DNA of 40,585 nucleotides, from contig JAFRSR010000309.1 of NCBI GenBank assembly GCA_017427485.1, positions 1 through 40,585 on the forward strand. Reading direction: 5' to 3'. Under the pieces are notes generated by a model. It was not told the DNA's origin. It made no database searches and worked only from the letters and a program-made list of their open reading frames with translations. Numbering within the stretch: position 1 is the first letter of the stretch; every line of letters starts with the position of its first letter. This document shows, one piece after another, positions 15,490 through 21,555 of this stretch. This stretch comes from Kiritimatiellia bacterium. Its GTDB lineage: Bacteria; Verrucomicrobiota; Kiritimatiellia; RFP12; UBA1067. The position numbers and the translations under genes are program-made.

Positions 15490-16812
15490 ATGAAACGTAG
15501 AGAATTTATCGCCTTGGCCGCCACGGCGGCCGCCACCGCACACGTCGCCAGGGGGGATAACGCCGCCAAGATGGCGGCTCTCCCAGTTAATCCCGCCGCC
15601 AAGATGGCGGCTCCCCATATGGAGAGCCGCCGTCTCGGCGGCTCGGCGACTGGGAACGCACCCGTCCCGCCGCGTAACCGGCGTCCGTACGCGGACGTCG
15701 ACTGGTCGAAGGTCCAGGAGGTTCACACCACCTCGCACGGACACTGCGAGAACCAGAAGATGCTGGACGCGTATCTCGACCGCGGCTTCGAGTTCCTCAC
15801 GATCTCCAACTACTACCCGTCCGCGCCCACGATGCCGCTCAAGACGTTCCGCGACACGCAGTACCGCGTCCGCCACGACTTCCCCGTGATGGTGAAGGGG
15901 AAGCGCGTGGACGGCCCGTTCGACTGGACGAAGATCGTGAGCGCGTGGAAGGACGAGCTGCCGCCGGAGCTCCAGCGGCAGCTGCCGTTCACGGAAGGGA
16001 ATCTCCGCTTCTCGCGCGTGCCGGACAACATCCTGGAGGCGCCGAACGCCGAGCACCATGCGTTCTTCGGCAATGACGGCAAGATCGTTTCCGGTCTCCA
16101 CATGTGCGCGCCCGGATCGGCGTTCTGCTCGGGCACGTTCGACAAGCGCAACCGCTTCCTCTCCCACGGCAAGGGCTACTGCTTCGGCAGCGGCGAGCAC
16201 ATGCACACGGCCGTCTCGCGCATGGTCGACGGGATGATCTATCCCGACGGCGGCGGCGTGACGATCAACCATCCGGCGTGGTCGCACCTCAAAGACGAGA
16301 TCATCTGGGACCTGCTCGACTATGACCCGCGCGTGCTCGGCATCGAGGTGTTCAACATGTGCAAGCCGTCCAAGAACTATCCGTGGAGCCGCAGCAACTG
16401 CGAGGACTACTGGGACCGCGCGCTCTCCACGGGCCGCCAGTGCTTCGGGTTCTTCGTGCCGGACTGGGGCCTCCAGGAGGGCGTCAACGTGCTGCTCGTG
16501 CCCGAGAAGAGCGTCCACGCCTGCCTGCAGGCCTACCGCCGCGGCAACTGGTACGGCGCCATCAAGGGACGGAAGATCCTGCGCTTCACGTCCATCCGCT
16601 TCGACGGTGCCAACCTCCGGGTGACGCTCGACAAGCCCGCGCACCTGCAGGTCATCACGAAGCGCGGCGTCACCGCCTGGGGGAACGGGAACAAGATTTC
16701 CTTCAGCGTGGCGTCGTCCGACCGCGAGAAGTACGGCTATCTCCGCGTCCGCGCCTATGCGCGCGACGACTCCGGCGAGATCATCTTCTCCCAGCCGATG
16801 ATGCTCACATAA
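15490..16812 (+). CDS. Tat-exported PHP-domain-like protein, copy 2
   Basis: A 440-aa paralogue of the 6196 gene, alignable over its whole mature length. It has the Tat signal MKRREFIALAATAAATA, the histidine cluster EVHTTSHGHC (His79, His83, His85), LTISNYYPSAP, EHHAFF, TINHPAW, GIEVFN and FVPDWG. The same departures from canonical PHP ligands occur in both copies, so the divergent site is ancestral and maintained rather than decayed. It is 23 residues longer because the post-signal linker (about residues 24-52) contains three small DNA hairpins different in sequence from those in copy 1. The RR motif fixes the start. It sits between two toxin-antitoxin pairs, in what looks like an accessory patch. 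The substrate is unknown; a carbohydrate-phosphate role would fit the neighbourhood but is inference. Confidence 0.8.
   Translation: MKRREFIALAATAAATAHVARGDNAAKMAALPVNPAAKMAAPHMESRRLGGSATGNAPVPPRNRRPYADVDWSKVQEVHTTSHGHCENQKMLDAYLDRGFEFLTISNYYPSAPTMPLKTFRDTQYRVRHDFPVMVKGKRVDGPFDWTKIVSAWKDELPPELQRQLPFTEGNLRFSRVPDNILEAPNAEHHAFFGNDGKIVSGLHMCAPGSAFCSGTFDKRNRFLSHGKGYCFGSGEHMHTAVSRMVDGMIYPDGGGVTINHPAWSHLKDEIIWDLLDYDPRVLGIEVFNMCKPSKNYPWSRSNCEDYWDRALSTGRQCFGFFVPDWGLQEGVNVLLVPEKSVHACLQAYRRGNWYGAIKGRKILRFTSIRFDGANLRVTLDKPAHLQVITKRGVTAWGNGNKISFSVASSDREKYGYLRVRAYARDDSGEIIFSQPMMLT
15563..15644 (+). repeat. three hairpins in the Tat-linker of PHP-like copy 2
   Basis: CCGCCA-AGA-TGGCGG-type hairpins occur at about 15563-15577 and 15596-15610. 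A perfect GAGCCGCCG-TCT-CGGCGGCTC follows at 15624-15644. The translated linker repeats AAKMAA twice. Confidence 0.85.
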
Positions 16813-16850
16813 AGTGGTTGCCGCCAGGAGGGTTGCTGTAGCGCGGCTGA

Positions 16851-16985
16851 TCACTCACCTGATACAGGAAGGTCCACCATCGGGGAAGCGGCACTCTTGC
16901 CGCTTCCGTCGGAGGGATGCGGATGAAGCGACAAGAGTGTCGCTTCCCCGAAAAGAGCCGATTTCGGCCTGATGCAGGTGAGTGA
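16851..16985 (+). repeat. 135-bp palindromic intergenic element
   Basis: Terminal inverted repeats TCACTCACCTGATACAGG (16851-16868) and the complement of 16968-16985 match at 15 of 18 positions. Inside are two perfect hairpins: GGAAGCGGCA-CTCT-TGCCGCTTCC (16884-16907) and GAAGCGACA-AGAG-TGTCGCTTC (16925-16946). These are themselves near reverse complements of each other, so the whole element is a nested palindrome. No ORF or flanking target duplication was seen. It lies just upstream of the strong promoter at 17011. Confidence 0.7.
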
Positions 16986-17010
16986 CCGCAGTTATGCCCG
17001 CGCTCGCATG

Positions 17011-17039
17011 TTGACAGACGCAGGGAGAAGGTGTATACT
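17011..17039 (+). promoter_or_regulatory. strong sigma70-type promoter of the second toxin-antitoxin pair
   Basis: Consensus TTGACA (17011-17016), 17-nt spacer and TATACT (17034-17039). The leader of about 26 nt ends with AGGAGG (17061-17066) before the ATG at 17072. Confidence 0.8.
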
Positions 17040-17071
17040 TTTTGCGAAAACGATACGCATAGGAGGCGGAC

Positions 17072-17329
17072 ATGGCAACAACAAGGTTGGCTTTGAGCAT
17101 GGATCAGGACGTGGTGGCGCGTGCACGCCGCCTGGCCAAGATTCGGAACACAAGCATTTCAAGACTTTTTGTTTCGTTCGTCTGCTTGATGGAACAGTCG
17201 GCCACCGCCAAGACCGAATTGCCCCCCTTGACAAAACGGGCACTCGGTTTGGCAAAGGGCGATCTCCCATCTGATTGGGACTACAAGGACGTCCTTTCGG
17301 ATGCGCTCGTTGAGAAATATGGTGGCTGA
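17072..17329 (+). CDS. ribbon-helix-helix-like antitoxin
   Basis: An 85-aa protein beginning with a short strand and helix-turn-helix pattern typical of ribbon-helix-helix antitoxins (TTRLALSMDQDVVARARRLA then NTSISRLFVSFV). The C-terminal tail (LPSDWDYKDVL) is the kind that threads into a toxin's active site. It has a perfect AGGAGG ribosome site 5 nt upstream and a consensus promoter. The PIN toxin begins 2 nt after its stop. The antitoxin probably represses its own promoter; a specific operator was not identified. Confidence 0.82.
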   Translation: MATTRLALSMDQDVVARARRLAKIRNTSISRLFVSFVCLMEQSATAKTELPPLTKRALGLAKGDLPSDWDYKDVLSDALVEKYGG

Positions 17330-17331
17330 AG

Positions 17332-17739
17332 ATGAAGAAGCGCATATTCGTCGACACGAACGTTCTCCTTGACGTGCTGCTGGAACGCGAGGGGTTTTAC
17401 CATGACGCCCTCAAGATTTGGGCGGCTGCCGAAGAGGGGAAGGTGGAGGCCTACATCGCCGCCATTTCCGTCAACAACGTGCATTACGTGGTGAAACGGC
17501 TGAAGAGCGAGACCACTGCGATGACCGCAGTGCGCATCATCCTGCGAATCTTCAAGGTTGCCTCCGTCGATTCGGAGCTGCTCTCCTGTGCGGCAGACTT
17601 CCACTACAAGGACTATGAGGACGACATCCAATTCCAGTGCGCGCTTCGCGTGAAATGTTCGCAGTTCTTCACGCGCAACCCCACGCACTACGACTCGTCT
17701 CTCATGGCAATCGTCCCTCCTTCCTCGTTTGTGCCGTGA
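17332..17739 (+). CDS. PIN-domain toxin of the PIN_3/COG2402 type
   Basis: A 135-aa protein with the opening motif KKRIFVDTNVLLDVLLER (Asp8), a middle segment AAISVNNVHYVVKRL and a YEDDIQFQCAL motif with the C-terminal acidic residues, followed by FFTRNPTHY. These fit PIN_3-type toxins, which differ from VapC proteins such as the 14780 product in lacking a clear central Glu (here Asn). It is predicted to be an RNA-cleaving toxin held by the adjacent antitoxin. The last ~15 residues are Pro/Ser-rich and may be extra. Confidence 0.82.
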   Translation: MKKRIFVDTNVLLDVLLEREGFYHDALKIWAAAEEGKVEAYIAAISVNNVHYVVKRLKSETTAMTAVRIILRIFKVASVDSELLSCAADFHYKDYEDDIQFQCALRVKCSQFFTRNPTHYDSSLMAIVPPSSFVP

Positions 17740-17762
17740 GCGACCCGTGTCCGATTTCTCCC

Positions 17763-17791
17763 TTGCGTCGACGGCGCGGATTTGGCATAAT
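17763..17791 (+). promoter_or_regulatory. possible promoter of the LamG-repeat protein gene
   Basis: TTGCGT (17763-17768), 17-nt spacer and CATAAT (17786-17791). The start near 17798 would give a leader of about 110 nt; nothing else recognisable lies in that leader apart from AAGGA before the ATG at 17908. Confidence 0.4.
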
Positions 17792-17907
17792 GGTTGCGCT
17801 GAATCCTTCAGCAGTGCAGGTGTGATTTTGCTTGTTCTGTCAGGCCGTGTGGTTTGGCTCACAGATGGCACGAAAGAGGGGTTTTGCAACTGTCTGAAGG
17901 AAGACAC

Positions 17908-20900
17908 ATGAAAAAGCTCGTAAAACTTGCCGCCATCCTCGCTGCCTGCGGCGTGGCGAGGGGCGACACCCTGCCCGCGTCGCTCTACGTGCAGGACGGT
18001 TTGATCGGCCACCTCGACGCGATCGAGAACGGCGGCGCGGGCATGCACGTCGCCGCGCCGACCGAATGGACGGACCTCACCGGCAACCAGACGTTCACGC
18101 TCGTCAACGGTTCGGCGTTCTCTGCCGACGCCTGGGTCGGCAACTCCAACCGCTACATCACCGCCACGTCCCCGAAGGCGCTCGCTGCCTTGCAGAACAA
18201 GGCGTTCACGCTGGAGATGGTGATTTCCCACCCCGCTTCGCCCGTGGCGAACTACGAGTATTGGGCTTATTTCGGAAACTCGGACCAGAACCACCGCTAC
18301 CTGGTGCTGGACATTCGCAAGCCAAACAGTCCGAATCCGCTCGTGCAAGGACTTCAGTATCGCACGAAGGCTTATGACGGCAACGTGCCGGTCCTGGACA
18401 ATGGACTTACGGCGTGGGGCAAACGTCAGTACCTAGCCATTGTCTGCAGCGGAACCACCGCAACGCTCTACTGTGACGGCACGAATGTCCTTCACACGTA
18501 CACGAAAGATTCGCTGAGTCCGACGCTCTCCACTTTGGCTTTCGGCGCAACGCCAAACGGCTCCTCGCCGCTCAACACGGGAGCCGAGATCTGCACCGTG
18601 CGCATGACGGAGCGCGTGCTGACGCCCGCCGAGATCCTGCGCAACGACTTCCTCGACCGCGTCCGCTTCATGGGCGCGAGCGCGACGGACGGCGCGACGG
18701 GCTGGCGCGTGGTGAACGGCGCGCTCCAGGTGCTCACGCACGTGGGCGGACTGGGCGTGCAGTTCTCGACGGACGGCGGAACGACCTGGCAGGACAACGC
18801 GCTGGACGTCTGGTCCGACGTCGGCGCAAGCGTCTCGTTCTCCGCGCGGATCGCCGCCGACGGGTCGTCCGACGTGATCCTCGACGCCCTGCCCGCAGGC
18901 GCGACCGTCTCGGGCGGCACGGTGTCGTTCACGGCCGCCATGCCGGCGCGCATCGTGGCGCGCACCGCCACCAGCCCGGCCACGTCGCTCTACGTGCAGG
19001 ACGGCCTGATCGGGCACCTCGACGCGATCGAGAACGGCGGCGCGGGCGTGCACAACGCCTCGCCGTCCACATGGACGGACCTGACCGGCAAACATGCGTT
19101 CGACTGCGCGAACGGGGCCGCATTCTCGTCCGATGCCTGGGTCGGCAACGCGAGCCGCTACGTGAAGACGACCTCGCCGCGCGCGCTCGGCGCGCTGATG
19201 CGGAAGGCATTCACGCTCGAGATGGTGATCATGCACCCGGAAACGCCGATCGCGGCGTCCGGGTACGAGAAGTGGGCGGTGTTCGGCAACGATTCCAAAC
19301 GGCAGCTGATGGTGGAAATCCGCACGATGAACAGCAAGAACCCCGTCATCCAGGGCCTCCAGTACCGCACGGACGGCTACAACCATGCGTGCGAGGTCCC
19401 CAACGGCAAGGGCACGACCACGGCGTGGGGCAGACGGCACTGCGTGTCGGTGACGTGCGACGGAGATTCCGCCACGCTCTACCTCGACGGAACGAACGCC
19501 ATCCACACGTCCAGCTACGGAACGGTCGAACCCACGATGGACATTGTCGCGTTCGGCGGCTATTCCACGGGGGCCAGTCCGCTCAGCGCCGGCGCGGAAA
19601 TCTGCGCCGTGCGCATGACGGACCGCGTGCTCTCGTCCGAGGAGCGCCAGCGCAACCGCTTCCTGGACGGCGCGCGGTTCCTGGGCGAAAGCGCGACCGA
19701 CGGCGCGCGCGGCTACCGGATCGTGGACGGGGCCATCCAGGTGGCCGTGTCCGCCGCCGGCGAAGGGGTGGAGTTCTCGGACGACGGGGGGACGACCTGG
19801 CAGGACGGCGCGATCACGACGTGGTATCTGCCGGGGGATCGCGTGTCGCTCGCCTACCGCGTGAAGAACGGCACGACCGCCCAGCGCGTACTGTTTGCGA
19901 AGCTGCCGGACGGCGTGGAGGACATCGGCGGGAAGCTGGCGTTCGCGATGCCGGGCGCGCCCGTGTTGCTTGCCGCGCGCATCGCCCATCGCCCCGCCAC
20001 GTCGTACTACGTGCAGGACGGCCTGATCGGGCACCTCGACGCGATCGAGAACGGCGGCGCGGGCATGCACGCCGCCGCGCCGTCCACGTGGACGGACCTC
20101 GCCGGCAACCACACGTTCACTTGCGTCAACGGGGCGGCGTTCACGGAGAGCGCCTGGGTGGGCAACTTGAGCCGCTACATCACGACGACATCCCAGAAAT
20201 CGCTCGTTGCGTTGAAGAACCGGGCATTCACGCTGGAGATGACGATCGCCCATCCGGACAGTCCGGTGAACTCATGGGAGTTCTGGTCCTACTTCGGGGA
20301 CGGCGACCACCGGCAGATCACGACGGAAATTCGCACGGGGAACAGCAAGAACCCGCTGATCGGCGGAAACCAGTACCGTGCGAACACCTATAATGCCGGT
20401 TGCGAGATACCGAACGGCAACGGTAGGACAACGTCATGGAATCGACGGCACTATCTGGTGGTGACGTGCGTGGGCACGAACGCGACGCTCTACTGCGACG
20501 GCACGAACGCGCTCCACGTGTCCAACTACGGCACGACCGAGCCGACTTCTGCGGCGGTCGTTCTTGGGGCGACCCACAACTATGGGAACCCCGTGCAGAC
20601 GGGCGCGGAAATCTGCTCCGTGCGCATGACGGAGCGCGTGCTGACGGGCGACGAGATCATGCGCAACAGTTTCCTTGACGCGGCGCGATTCAAAGCGGAG
20701 CTGCCGGACGAATCGTGCGGCTACAAGCTGCGCGAAAGCGACGGCGCGCTGCTCGTCCATGTTTCCGCGCCGGCGGTCCAGATCGAGCCGGCGGGCGTGG
20801 GGCCCGTGCGCGCGCAGTACTCGTTGAACGGCGGGGAGTGGACGGACGCGCTGGACGGCTGGGTGGTGGCGGACAGCGTGGCGACGGTGCGCGTCAGCTC

Positions 20901-21021
20901 CACGGACCGTCACTACGGCCCGACGTGGAAGGAACAGTCCCTGACGGTCTCTGCGCCGCAGGCGCTTTCGGTGGAGCTTGTGGAACTCCCGCCGCAAAAC
21001 ACGATCATCATCATCCGCTAA
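17908..21021 (+). CDS. secreted protein of three tandem LamG-like modules (1037 aa)
   Basis: The signal peptide MKKLVKLAAILAACGVARG is followed by three repeats of about 335-340 residues starting at codons for S-[LY]-YVQDGLIGHLDAIENGG (bases 17980, 18985, 20002). Each repeat has a LamG/concanavalin-like jelly-roll pattern: AFTLEMVIxHP, GLQYRT or GNQYR, TATLYCDGTNxLHT and AEICxVRMTxRVL, followed by a smaller Ig-like tail with a GGTTWQD motif in the first two. The fold suggests glycan or protein binding. Repeat boundaries are conserved at nucleotide level, implying recent duplication. It ends in PPQNTIIIIR, like the other two giant secreted proteins. GAAGGAAG precedes the ATG at 17908; an upstream in-frame ATG at 17854 lacks a signal-peptide context. 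Confidence 0.85.
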   Translation: MKKLVKLAAILAACGVARGDTLPASLYVQDGLIGHLDAIENGGAGMHVAAPTEWTDLTGNQTFTLVNGSAFSADAWVGNSNRYITATSPKALAALQNKAFTLEMVISHPASPVANYEYWAYFGNSDQNHRYLVLDIRKPNSPNPLVQGLQYRTKAYDGNVPVLDNGLTAWGKRQYLAIVCSGTTATLYCDGTNVLHTYTKDSLSPTLSTLAFGATPNGSSPLNTGAEICTVRMTERVLTPAEILRNDFLDRVRFMGASATDGATGWRVVNGALQVLTHVGGLGVQFSTDGGTTWQDNALDVWSDVGASVSFSARIAADGSSDVILDALPAGATVSGGTVSFTAAMPARIVARTATSPATSLYVQDGLIGHLDAIENGGAGVHNASPSTWTDLTGKHAFDCANGAAFSSDAWVGNASRYVKTTSPRALGALMRKAFTLEMVIMHPETPIAASGYEKWAVFGNDSKRQLMVEIRTMNSKNPVIQGLQYRTDGYNHACEVPNGKGTTTAWGRRHCVSVTCDGDSATLYLDGTNAIHTSSYGTVEPTMDIVAFGGYSTGASPLSAGAEICAVRMTDRVLSSEERQRNRFLDGARFLGESATDGARGYRIVDGAIQVAVSAAGEGVEFSDDGGTTWQDGAITTWYLPGDRVSLAYRVKNGTTAQRVLFAKLPDGVEDIGGKLAFAMPGAPVLLAARIAHRPATSYYVQDGLIGHLDAIENGGAGMHAAAPSTWTDLAGNHTFTCVNGAAFTESAWVGNLSRYITTTSQKSLVALKNRAFTLEMTIAHPDSPVNSWEFWSYFGDGDHRQITTEIRTGNSKNPLIGGNQYRANTYNAGCEIPNGNGRTTSWNRRHYLVVTCVGTNATLYCDGTNALHVSNYGTTEPTSAAVVLGATHNYGNPVQTGAEICSVRMTERVLTGDEIMRNSFLDAARFKAELPDESCGYKLRESDGALLVHVSAPAVQIEPAGVGPVRAQYSLNGGEWTDALDGWVVADSVATVRVSSTDRHYGPTWKEQSLTVSAPQALSVELVELPPQNTIIIIR
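17980..21000 (+). repeat. three tandem ~1 kb repeat units within the LamG-like gene
   Basis: Units begin at 17980, 18985 and 20002 (spacing 1005 and 1017 nt, both multiples of 3). The first ~70 nt of each unit differ at only a few positions. The units diverge most in the middle of each jelly-roll and in the inter-unit Ig-like tails. Confidence 0.9.
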
Positions 21022-21077
21022 CTCTAGCTCCGGCCACCTCGGGGCCGCCCGGGAGGGTCGCAACTTGTTGTCAGCGG

Positions 21078-21487
21078 CAGGGGTATCAGCCTGCGGCGCT
21101 GAACACGGAGATTGGGAGAAGGCACGGAGACACGGAGATCATTTTGGAGGTGTGCTTCACGCAATAGAATGACTCACCCTCTCAGCAATCTGTTAGCCCG
21201 CAGCCTATGCTTCGCGCAAGAATGAACATGAGGATAACTTTGATGATTGCTTTCGCTGCTTGGAGATTGGGAGATTAGGAGTTTCGGAGGTGATTATAAA
21301 AATCCTCCAAGCCTCCGAAACTCCAAAACTCCCAGTAGCGAAAGCAAATGAGATGAATCACAAGGAAGTTACAGGTAAGATGTTGTTGTTGATTTGTGCG
21401 AAGTACATTCTCCATAACAATCTCCCTGTCTCCGTGAAATCTCCGAGAACTCCGTGTTGCCGTCGGCAGACATGTGCCGCAAGAGTC
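21078..21487 (+). repeat. ~400-bp nested imperfect palindrome, no gene
   Basis: The 534-nt gap between 21022 and 21555 holds no credible gene. The segment from about 21092 (AACACGGAG...GGCACGGAGACACGGAG) is mirrored by the complement of 21420-21470 (CAACACGGAG...TTTCACGGAGACAGGGAG). An inner pair, TGCTTTCGCTGC and the complement of GTAGCGAAAGCA, is followed by a central hairpin of GGAG-rich arms (about 21260-21330) around TTATAAAAA. The arms are themselves built from degenerate 7-8 nt words ending in GGAGA. It resembles a MITE or a structured RNA element. Confidence 0.6.
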
Positions 21488-21519
21488 GTCACCCCAGCCT
21501 CTGACCGATTACGAGACCG

Positions 21520-21549
21520 TTGCCAATGTGGGGCGGGAAATGATATACT
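21520..21549 (+). promoter_or_regulatory. predicted leaderless promoter of the GH2 gene
   Basis: TTGCCA (21520-21525), 18-nt spacer and TATACT (21544-21549), with the ATG at 21556 exactly 6 nt downstream. The -35, spacer and ATG distance are identical to the promoter at 6160. Confidence 0.7.
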
Positions 21550-21555
21550 GGGCGC

